A stretch of 5,709 nt of DNA from Bacteroidota bacterium (GTDB lineage: Bacteria > Bacteroidota > Bacteroidia > B-17B0 > Aurantibacillaceae), in contig CANFQR010000112.1 in assembly GCA_947449125.1 (NCBI GenBank), positions 1-5,709 on the forward strand, given 5' to 3'. Shown one piece after another: positions 1 to 5,709 of this stretch; the stretch's first letter is position 1, and every line of letters starts with the position of its first letter. The notes beneath the pieces were generated by a model. The model made no database searches. It was not told where the DNA came from and was given only the letters and a program-made list of their open reading frames with translations. Made by a program: the position numbers and the translations under genes.

Positions 1-2
1 AT

Positions 3-2336
3 AATAAAGACAGCTTATTGGGAGGTTCGTTAACAAGAGAAAACGGAGAATTTAATATTGATAACTTACCCGCTATGGGAGGTTTTAGATTTAGGGCCAC
101 TCAAATTGGTTACAAAGCTTTTGAAACGAAAATATATATACAACTTCCGAACAAATTAGAACAAGATTTAGGCGACATAAAATTTGAAATTGATCAGAAA
201 CTATTAAATGAAGTTGAAGTTACTGCAGAAAAAAATACTGTAGTTATGTCTATTGACAAACGCACTTATAATGTAGATAAGGATATTTCAATTAGAGGCG
301 GAACCGCTGCTGATGTAATGAAAAATGTTCCTGGTGTAACCATGGATGCCGATGGAAATGCGCAGTTAAGAAATCAGAGCCCAACAATTTTTGTAGATGG
401 AAGACCAACCAATTTAACCTTACAACAAATTCCGGCCGATCAAATTGATAGAGTAGAAATAATTACAAACCCATCTGTAAAATTTGACGCGAATTCTACT
501 GGTGGCATTCTAAATATTGTAATGAAAAAAAATTTAAAACCGGGATATAACGGCATGGTTATGGCGAATGCCGGCACTGGTGATAGGTATGGCGGAATGA
601 TTAACCTCAATATTAAAGAAAAAAAATGGAATATATCAACCATGTATTCATACAATCAGGCTATTAATAATACTTTAGGATTTACAAAACGCACCCAATT
701 AGATAGTTTAAAAAAACCGGCAGGATATTTTAATCAAAATAATAATACAATTTTTGCCAACATATTTAATTTTGGCAGACTAGGTATTGATTATAGTATT
801 AATAATCGAAATTCAATTTCGTTAAACGGAATGATTATGGGAGGTCAATTTAATACTAACGATTATCAGAATTACGAAGTGCTTGATAAAGACAGCGAAA
901 AAATGATATACGGAGAAAGATTAAACCAACAACGCGCGGCTTTTCAAAATTACAACACTCAATTAGTTTATAAAAAAACATTCCCAAAACCTGGAAAAGA
1001 ATTCACGGTAGACGGAAGCTTTAATTATACAGATTCTCATAATAGTTACCTATTTACTACGTCTACTCATGCTCCAAGTTTACCAGATACTATTTCAAAC
1101 ACCTACCAAAAAAACACAGGAAAAAACAATGCTTCACAATTTGTTTTTCAGATGGATTATGTTAACCCCATAAGCGAAACCAAAAAGTTTGAAGCGGGTA
1201 TAAAATCCTTTTATAAAAATACGCTCACCTATAACAACACTTCTAATGCCTTTCGCTCGCAAGATATTTTTACCAAAGATAGTATCATGAGCAACAACTA
1301 TGTTATAGACGATATGGTAAATGCTGCTTATGTAAATTATAATGATAAAATGTTTTGGGATATATCTTACCAAGCAGGTTTACGTTTTGAACAATCTTAT
1401 TATAAAGGAAACATTACAGATAAAAAACAAACATTTTCATATAACTACCCCTCATCAACTGAAGATATTTTAAAATCATTGTTTCCAGGAATTTACTTTT
1501 CAAAAAAACTGAAGAAAAGTCAGGAACTACAATTAAATTTCAGTCGTAAAATAAGTCGTCCTAATTTTTTTCAATTAATGCCATTTGTAATGTTTGCCGA
1601 TAGGCAAAATTACCGCATAGGAAATCCTCAATTAAAACCTGAATTTAAAAACATCTCCGAAGTAAATTACTCTAAAACATTCAGTAAAGGTAGTTACCTT
1701 GGTTCCGGTTATTTCCGTTACGAAGAACAACCTATAACAGATGTAGCTTACCCGTCACAATTTGACCCAACCGTTTTAGTGAACACTACCATTAATGGAA
1801 AAAATAGTATACGTTATGGTATGGAGCATACCGTAAAGTATACCTTCTTTAAAAATTTAGACGCCACAGTTAATGGTAATATTTTTTATATTTATATAAA
1901 TGGGACTTTAATTCAGGGAGAACCCGATGTAAAAGCAGAAGGATACGCATTTAATGCAAAAGCCACACTTTCTTATAGATTCCCAAAACAATTAACTCTG
2001 CAAGTAAACGGTAATTATGAATCTCCAAGAATATTATTACTTGGCGCTTCTATCCCAATTTATTCAATGGATGTATCTTTAAACAAAATGATTGGTACCA
2101 AATGGATTATTAACGCCACCTTAAGTGATGCATTTAACACACGAAGAATGGGCGCCCATTATGAAACGCCATATTATATTCAAGATCTTTCAAGAAGAAG
2201 AGAGAGCCGTTTTGTTAAATTAAGCATAACGCGATTGTTTGGCAAAATGGATGCATCTATATTTAAACGCGGCAAACAAATGAGAGGAATGGATCAACAA
2301 CAAGGTAATCAAGACGGTTTAGATTTTGGTAAATAA
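3..2336 (+). CDS. TonB-dependent receptor / outer-membrane beta-barrel protein, 5'-truncated by the window edge
   Basis: Outer-membrane receptor of the TonB-dependent type; the substrate is unknown. The reading frame is open to the left edge, so the TTG at 18 is not the true start, and the signal peptide and any TonB box lie outside. Counting from base 3 (778 codons including the TAA stop), residues 1-60 are the end of a carboxypeptidase-regulatory-like beta-sandwich (GEFNIDNLP, then IGYKAFET). Residues 67-75 (LLNEVEVTA) lead into a plug domain with NVPGV at about 108, IFVDGRP near 130 and NPSVKFDANSTGGILNIVMK from 156. The rest, rich in alternating strands and Asn/Tyr/Phe turns, fits the large barrel of the OMP_b-brl_3 (PF14905-like) family. 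The last probable strand is RFVKLSITRLFG, followed by a tail of about 30 residues rich in Gln, Gly and Lys, which is common in this family. It is not clearly of SusC type and no SusD partner is visible. folB starts 5 bases after its stop. Confidence 0.9.
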   Translation, partial: NKDSLLGGSLTRENGEFNIDNLPAMGGFRFRATQIGYKAFETKIYIQLPNKLEQDLGDIKFEIDQKLLNEVEVTAEKNTVVMSIDKRTYNVDKDISIRGGTAADVMKNVPGVTMDADGNAQLRNQSPTIFVDGRPTNLTLQQIPADQIDRVEIITNPSVKFDANSTGGILNIVMKKNLKPGYNGMVMANAGTGDRYGGMINLNIKEKKWNISTMYSYNQAINNTLGFTKRTQLDSLKKPAGYFNQNNNTIFANIFNFGRLGIDYSINNRNSISLNGMIMGGQFNTNDYQNYEVLDKDSEKMIYGERLNQQRAAFQNYNTQLVYKKTFPKPGKEFTVDGSFNYTDSHNSYLFTTSTHAPSLPDTISNTYQKNTGKNNASQFVFQMDYVNPISETKKFEAGIKSFYKNTLTYNNTSNAFRSQDIFTKDSIMSNNYVIDDMVNAAYVNYNDKMFWDISYQAGLRFEQSYYKGNITDKKQTFSYNYPSSTEDILKSLFPGIYFSKKLKKSQELQLNFSRKISRPNFFQLMPFVMFADRQNYRIGNPQLKPEFKNISEVNYSKTFSKGSYLGSGYFRYEEQPITDVAYPSQFDPTVLVNTTINGKNSIRYGMEHTVKYTFFKNLDATVNGNIFYIYINGTLIQGEPDVKAEGYAFNAKATLSYRFPKQLTLQVNGNYESPRILLLGASIPIYSMDVSLNKMIGTKWIINATLSDAFNTRRMGAHYETPYYIQDLSRRRESRFVKLSITRLFGKMDASIFKRGKQMRGMDQQQGNQDGLDFGK

Positions 2337-2341
2337 CTTTT

Positions 2342-2701
2342 ATGTCAAACGAAATAAATATTGAAGGCATAAAATTGTATGCCTACCACGGGTGCCTTGA
2401 TGAAGAATCTAGAATTGGAGGAAACTATATTGTAGACGTTTACATAACTACAGATTTTAAAGAGGCTGCCAAAACAGACGACCTAACCAAAACTATTGAT
2501 TACTGCACCATTTACGAAATCAGTAAAAAGGAAATGAGCATTAGAAGTAAATTAATTGAGCAGGTAGGTTATAGAATTTTCGAAAAAATAAAATCTGAAT
2601 TTCATAACATTCATAGCTTAAAAGTTGTTATTACTAAGTTACTGCCTCCCATGAATGGCAATGTTGAAAAAGTTAGTATCGCAATAAAAGACAAGCTATA
2701 A
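2342..2701 (+). CDS. folB: Dihydroneopterin aldolase
   Basis: Cytoplasmic enzyme of tetrahydrofolate synthesis that converts 7,8-dihydroneopterin to 6-hydroxymethyl-7,8-dihydropterin and glycolaldehyde. The 119 residues match the usual family length of about 120. Visible signatures are YAYHGCLDEE with the catalytic-region Glu22, IGGNYIVDV, the TDDLTKTIDY segment with Tyr54, the pterin-anchoring Glu73 in KLIEQVGYRI, and the conserved Lys99 in VVITKLLPP. These align residue for residue with the known Staphylococcus aureus enzyme, within one position. The HGCL..E..IG..Y form resembles Flavobacterium homologues. One small oddity is Leu101 before the PP pair, where Asn or Glu is usual. The ATG at 2342 gives the expected N-terminus. 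It lies 5 bases after the receptor stop with no Shine-Dalgarno sequence, so it is probably translated from the same transcript. thiL follows after 34 bases. Confidence 0.95.
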   Translation: MSNEINIEGIKLYAYHGCLDEESRIGGNYIVDVYITTDFKEAAKTDDLTKTIDYCTIYEISKKEMSIRSKLIEQVGYRIFEKIKSEFHNIHSLKVVITKLLPPMNGNVEKVSIAIKDKL

Positions 2702-2735
2702 TTTAATTTAAATTTAAAACTTAAACTTTACACTA

Positions 2736-3779
2736 ATGGATTTTGATAACACCTCAGATACAGAACTTTCAGAATTGGGCGAATTTGGACTTATTAAACA
2801 CTTAACTCAATATGTAGAATTAAATCAATCGTCTACTATAAAAGGCGTTGGAGATGACGCTGCCGTAATCAATAACGGTGATTTGGAAACAGTTATAACA
2901 ACCGATATGTTAATTGAAGGGGTACACTTTGATTTAACGTATGTACCATTAAAACATTTAGGCTATAAAAGTGTAATCGTAAATTTGAGTGATATTTATG
3001 CCATGAACGCCGAACCAAGACAAATTGTGGTTTCTATCGCTATATCAAATCGTTTTAAATTAGGCGCACTAGAAGAATTGTATCAAGGCATGTTATTGGC
3101 CTGCAAAAAACACAATGTAGATTTAGTTGGAGGTGATACAACATCAAGCATTTCAGGCTTAGTAATTAATATTACCGCTATTGGCGCAGCAAAAAAAGAA
3201 AATATTGTATATAGAAATGGTGCAAAAGAAGGTAATTTACTCTGTGTTAGCGGCGATTTGGGTGGTGCATACATGGGGCTCCAAATATTAGAAAGAGAAA
3301 AGGCTGTTTTTAAAGAAAATCCTAACTTACAACCAGATCTTGAAGGAAAAGATTATATATTAGAACGTCAGTTAAAACCTGAAGCTCGTCAAGATATTAT
3401 AAATCTATTTAAAAAAATAAATGTTCAACCTACCTCAATGATTGATGTTAGTGATGGCTTATCATCAGAAACACTTCACATTTGTTCCCAATCAAAAGTT
3501 GGCATTGATTTATATGAAGAAAAAATTCCGATAGACCCCCTCACATTTAATACTGCACTTGAATTCAATCTCGATCCTACACTTTGTGCGTTAAGCGGCG
3601 GCGAAGATTACGAATTATTGTTTACCATAGACATTAATGACTATGAAAAGGTTAAAAACATTAGAGAATTTACTGTTATTGGTCATATCACAAACGAATC
3701 AAAAGGATATAACATGATTGCCAAAGCAGGAACAGTTCATGAATTAAAAGCTCAGGGCTGGAATGCACTAAACAAGTAA
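2736..3779 (+). CDS. thiL: Thiamine-monophosphate kinase
   Basis: ATP-dependent cytoplasmic kinase that phosphorylates thiamine monophosphate to thiamine diphosphate, the active cofactor; member of the PurM/ThiL (AIR synthase-related) superfamily. The full-length 347 residues are in the normal range for Bacteroidota. Motifs in order: LSELGEFGLI (11-20), metal-binding GVGDDAAV (37-44), TTDMLIEGVHFD (55-66), NLSDIYAMNAEPR (83-95), VGGDTTSS (131-138), a G-D-L-G-G-A-Y-M-G turn (173-181), IDVSDGLSSE (236-245), SGGEDYELLF (287-296), a near-terminal VIGHIT, and the closing GWNAL. All acidic ligands expected for Mg-ATP binding (D40, D41, D57, D86, D134, D240) are present, so the enzyme looks functional. 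A segment at about 186-215 (REKAVFKENPNLQPDLEGKDY) is characteristic of ThiL from this phylum. The ATG at 2736 begins just before the conserved LSELGEFG block. The 34-base AT-rich leader shows no TPP riboswitch. It may share a transcript with folB. The end is convergent with gldH. Confidence 0.96.
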   Translation: MDFDNTSDTELSELGEFGLIKHLTQYVELNQSSTIKGVGDDAAVINNGDLETVITTDMLIEGVHFDLTYVPLKHLGYKSVIVNLSDIYAMNAEPRQIVVSIAISNRFKLGALEELYQGMLLACKKHNVDLVGGDTTSSISGLVINITAIGAAKKENIVYRNGAKEGNLLCVSGDLGGAYMGLQILEREKAVFKENPNLQPDLEGKDYILERQLKPEARQDIINLFKKINVQPTSMIDVSDGLSSETLHICSQSKVGIDLYEEKIPIDPLTFNTALEFNLDPTLCALSGGEDYELLFTIDINDYEKVKNIREFTVIGHITNESKGYNMIAKAGTVHELKAQGWNALNK

Positions 3780-3788
3780 AATTAATCC

Positions 3789-4256
3789 TTAATTAACACT
3801 TTTTTCTATTTCAAAACCAAAATCCATTATTAAGGGTAATGGATCTACTCTCATTCCTTGCTCAAAAGCAAACTGATATTTTCCCTTAAGTGGGAAGCGT
3901 ACATTATTTTTAATAGGAATCTTAAAATCAAAAATATCACCAGCACCACTACCCTGCCACTTACCTTTTTCATCCGATAAAATAACCTCCATGGTATCGA
4001 TTAAAATTTTCCCATCAGGATATTTTGTACTCACAAATAAAAACAAATTACTGTAAGGATAGGCATCTGCATGACGTACCATTAAGAAAATATTATTCAA
4101 CGACATTGTATCCATAATTTCAACATCAAAAATAGCTTTATCCTTTGCGTACCACTCATTTTCTTTAAACTCGTGATACTTTGAAAAAATAATGTTTTTG
4201 TTGCAAGAAGTTATTAAAAACACAAACGAACACAAAAACAAACATCTGTTAAACAT
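3789..4256 (-). CDS. gldH: Gliding motility lipoprotein GldH
   Basis: Lipoprotein of the Gld group; in Flavobacterium johnsoniae GldH is required for gliding, which is linked to the type IX secretion system. From the ATG at 4256 the protein has 155 residues, close to the family norm of about 160. Residues 1-17 form a lipoprotein signal peptide (MFNRCLFLCSFVFLITS) with lipobox ITSC and lipidated Cys18. The mature part shows family landmarks: NEWYAKD (33-39), the YPYSNLFLFV segment (66-75), YPDGKILIDTMEV (79-91), GKWQGSGAGDI (98-108), NNVRFPLKGKYQFAFEQGMR (117-136) and a final DFGFEIEK. An upstream ATG at 4274 (MSLQKL-) is also possible and would give a more basic n-region. Longer starts run deep into ricT and would put about 57 residues before the Cys, which rules them out. 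The 4256 start overlaps the end of ricT by 8 bases, suggesting coupled translation. Presence of GldH alone does not prove gliding, since non-gliding Bacteroidota also carry it. Confidence 0.9.
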   Translation of the reverse strand: MFNRCLFLCSFVFLITSCNKNIIFSKYHEFKENEWYAKDKAIFDVEIMDTMSLNNIFLMVRHADAYPYSNLFLFVSTKYPDGKILIDTMEVILSDEKGKWQGSGAGDIFDFKIPIKNNVRFPLKGKYQFAFEQGMRVDPLPLIMDFGFEIEKSVN

Positions 4257-5643
4257 CAGTTTTTGGAGGCTCATTTTTTTGAGAATTACGTTTATCATGT
4301 TGCGACTTGTTAAATTTTTTGTTTCGTTGATAATTGCCTGGCCTGTTTGGTTGATTAGATGGCTTGTCAACATTATCTGAGCCTTGAGCTTTTATAGATT
4401 GATTGTTATTTTGATGACGCTTTGGACTAGAAACATTATTTTGTTTATTAGCAGCATTTTGGTTAGGGTTAGGTCGTTGTTGCTGTTTTCCCTGAGTGCC
4501 CTTGTTTGGCTTTAGGTTGCCTTTTGGTTTTGGTCTTTTATCGAAACGCGTTAAACTATCCTGCCCTACCACGTTTTCAAAATTATGTTCTATAGGTTTT
4601 AATTTTGCATCGCTAACCAAAACAGATTTAATTTCATCAGGCAACTCGTTTTTAGCATTAGCTTCTAAAATGGAATGAACCGTTTTAATATGCAAAGGGA
4701 TGAAAACACCGGGTTCATGACGATAACTAAACCACATCATTTTCCTGAAAATATCGGTTTTTTGTAAAAAAGCCTCTCCTTTTTTAGTCAGCAATTTTTT
4801 GCCATCCATGTCCGGAAACTCTTTTAATGCATCCACATAACTATCTAATTCGTAATTTAAACAACATTTTAATTTACCGCATTGACCAGCTAGTTTTAAT
4901 GGATTTAAAGATAGCTGTTGGTAGCGTGCCGCACTTGTACTAACCGTTCTAAAATCGGTTAACCAAGAGCTACAGCATAGTTCACGGCCACAAGCACCAA
5001 TTCCTCCTAAACGCGAAGCTTCCTGGCGAGCACCAATTTGTCGCATTTCAACGCGCACTTTAAATTCTTCAGCTAATACTTTTATTAATTCTCTAAAATC
5101 AACTCTAGCATCGGCGGTATAATAAAAAATGGCTTTCGACTTATCTCCCTGAAATTCAACATCACTTAGCTTCATTTGCAATCCAAGTTTTAAGGCAATG
5201 GTTCTGGCACGAAACATCGTATCCACCTCAAGCGATTGAGCCTCTTTCCATTTATCAATATCACTTTGTTTTGCTTTACGATAAACTTTTTTTATTTCAG
5301 CAGTGTCAAAATTTATATTTTTCTTTTTAAGCTGAAGCTTTACTAACTCACCTGTTAAAGAAACTGTTCCAATATCATGCCCTGGTGATGCTTCAACCGC
5401 TATAATATCTCCCACATGTAAAATCACATCATTATTATTGCGAAAAAACTCTTTTCGTGAATTTTTAAAACGCACCTCAACAATATCAAAGTGTTTTTGC
5501 CCGTCAGGCAAACTCATGTTCCCCAACCAATCAAACACTGTTAATTTATTGCAACCGGAAGATGTTCCGCAAGAACCATTGCTGTTACAACCTGCCGGAA
5601 TTCCATTTTTTTCAGTTCCGCATCCTCCACTACTACAACCCAT
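4249..5643 (-). CDS. ricT: RicT/YaaT-like PSP1 domain protein (Ric complex family)
   Basis: 464-residue cytoplasmic protein with the PSP1 C-terminal domain. In Bacillus subtilis RicT (YaaT), with RicA and RicF, binds iron-sulfur clusters and guides RNase Y in mRNA maturation; the role in Bacteroidota is inferred only. Layout: residues 1-31, Cys-rich extension (C3, C8, C19, C25, C31); 34-58, LTVFDWLGNMSLPDG..FDIVEVRF; 60-110, a small beta domain with the VGDIIAVEASPGHDIGTVSLTGELV signature; 115-210, PSP1 core with FRARTIALKLGLQMKL, YYTADARVDFREL and EMRQIGARQEA; 217-224, GACGRELCC (C218, C223, C224); 254-261, QCGKLKCC (C255, C260, C261); 262-350, a C-terminal region conserved in this phylum; and 367-464, a basic low-complexity tail. 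The ATG at 5643 is chosen because the MGCSS start is typical of Bacteroidota homologues. The six core Cys are intact. It is first in the probable two-gene unit with gldH. Confidence 0.93.
   Translation of the reverse strand: MGCSSGGCGTEKNGIPAGCNSNGSCGTSSGCNKLTVFDWLGNMSLPDGQKHFDIVEVRFKNSRKEFFRNNNDVILHVGDIIAVEASPGHDIGTVSLTGELVKLQLKKKNINFDTAEIKKVYRKAKQSDIDKWKEAQSLEVDTMFRARTIALKLGLQMKLSDVEFQGDKSKAIFYYTADARVDFRELIKVLAEEFKVRVEMRQIGARQEASRLGGIGACGRELCCSSWLTDFRTVSTSAARYQQLSLNPLKLAGQCGKLKCCLNYELDSYVDALKEFPDMDGKKLLTKKGEAFLQKTDIFRKMMWFSYRHEPGVFIPLHIKTVHSILEANAKNELPDEIKSVLVSDAKLKPIEHNFENVVGQDSLTRFDKRPKPKGNLKPNKGTQGKQQQRPNPNQNAANKQNNVSSPKRHQNNNQSIKAQGSDNVDKPSNQPNRPGNYQRNKKFNKSQHDKRNSQKNEPPKTDV
4252..4545 (-). 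other. Region coding the disordered, basic Asn/Gln/Lys-rich tail of RicT
   Basis: Residues 367-464 of RicT form a low-complexity tail. It has about 22 Lys/Arg against 6 Asp/Glu and about 19 Asn, with many Gln, Pro and Ser and almost no hydrophobic residues. It begins after the folded region ends near VVGQDSLTR and runs to the stop. Such composition predicts intrinsic disorder and, given the strong positive charge, a possible contact with RNA or another polyanion; this is inference. Similar tails occur on other Bacteroidota PSP1 proteins. The last codons overlap the gldH start. Confidence 0.8.
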
Positions 5644-5662
5644 ATTTTTAATATTTTATGCT

Positions 5663-5694
5663 TAAAGATAATGAGTTTAGCTATTAATTCCAAA
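5663..5694 (-). promoter_or_regulatory. Candidate Bacteroidota-type promoter for ricT-gldH
   Basis: Reading the minus strand, TTTG (5694-5691) is followed after 20 bases by TATCTTTA (5670-5663). This matches the Bacteroidota sigma consensus TTTG-N~19-21-TAnnTTTG except for the last base. A start of transcription about 6-8 bases further on would leave a leader of roughly 12-15 bases before the ricT ATG at 5643. No Shine-Dalgarno sequence is present, only an A/T-rich leader, as is normal in the phylum. In AT-rich DNA such matches arise by chance, so this remains a candidate. Confidence 0.35.
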
Positions 5695-5709
5695 ACCGAA
5701 AACATGCCA

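Noticed and set aside
440..1373. Minus-strand frames at 440-655 and 1134-1373 inside the receptor gene
   Set aside because: They are opposite the conserved plug and barrel coding sequence and resemble no known protein.
2707..2718. 12-base palindrome TTTAAATTTAAA between folB and thiL as an operator
   Set aside because: It is simple A/T sequence with no G/C pairs; chance is the better explanation.
2702..2735. Possible TPP riboswitch in front of thiL
   Set aside because: The gap is only 34 bases and lacks the conserved thi-box elements.
3083..3274. Minus-strand 63-residue frame inside thiL
   Set aside because: It is a shadow of the conserved ThiL coding region.
3780..3794. Inverted repeat AATTAA-TCC-TTAATT between thiL and gldH as a terminator
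   Set aside because: The six A/T pairs are too weak for an intrinsic terminator and arise easily in AT-rich DNA.
3789..4373. Longer gldH reading frame of 194 residues starting at 4373
   Set aside because: It would overlap ricT by 125 bases and place the lipoprotein signal peptide about 40 residues inside the protein; starts at 4256 or 4274 give a proper signal peptide.
4192..4380. 62-residue + strand frame with hydrophobic stretches resembling a small membrane protein
   Set aside because: It lies antisense to the gldH signal peptide and the ricT tail. Its hydrophobicity is explained by the complement of Asn/Lys/Gln codons, and no leader or family supports it.
5438..5665. 75-residue + strand frame at the right end
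   Set aside because: It is antisense to the conserved N-terminus of ricT, and its composition is a mirror of the ricT codons.
5584..5706. Minus-strand frame beginning with ATG at 5706 that runs into ricT in another frame
   Set aside because: It overlaps the conserved Cys-rich start of ricT and has no recognisable protein features.

Overview
The window looks like chromosomal DNA of a member of the Bacteroidota. It is AT-rich, its genes lack Shine-Dalgarno leaders, and it carries three genes in forms typical of that phylum: a TonB-dependent receptor with a carboxypeptidase-regulatory-like N-terminus, the gliding-motility lipoprotein gene gldH, and a RicT/PSP1 protein with a Cys-rich N-terminal extension. 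Genus or family cannot be fixed from the sequence alone. Coding density is very high and no stretch without a gene exceeds about 70 bases.

The left half (1-3779, + strand) holds three genes in a row. The first is a large outer-membrane receptor of the TonB-dependent type whose 5' end lies outside the window. Five bases later comes folB (dihydroneopterin aldolase, folate synthesis). After a 34-base AT-rich gap comes thiL (thiamine-monophosphate kinase, last step of thiamine diphosphate synthesis). The spacing suggests co-transcription, at least of the receptor and folB. The two enzymes make cofactors, but the receptor's substrate cannot be told from the sequence.

The right half (3789-5694, - strand) is a convergent pair: ricT (PSP1 domain) followed by gldH, whose start codon overlaps the end of ricT. 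A Bacteroidota-type promoter candidate lies just upstream of ricT. Only 9 bases separate the ends of thiL and gldH. The last 66 bases at the right edge contain this promoter candidate and no gene that can be established.

I see no rRNA, tRNA, CRISPR array, insertion sequence, phage gene or riboswitch. All five genes belong to known families. The features most worth a second look are the two Cys-rich regions and the basic low-complexity tail of RicT, and the ricT-gldH overlap. I found no convincing undescribed system.
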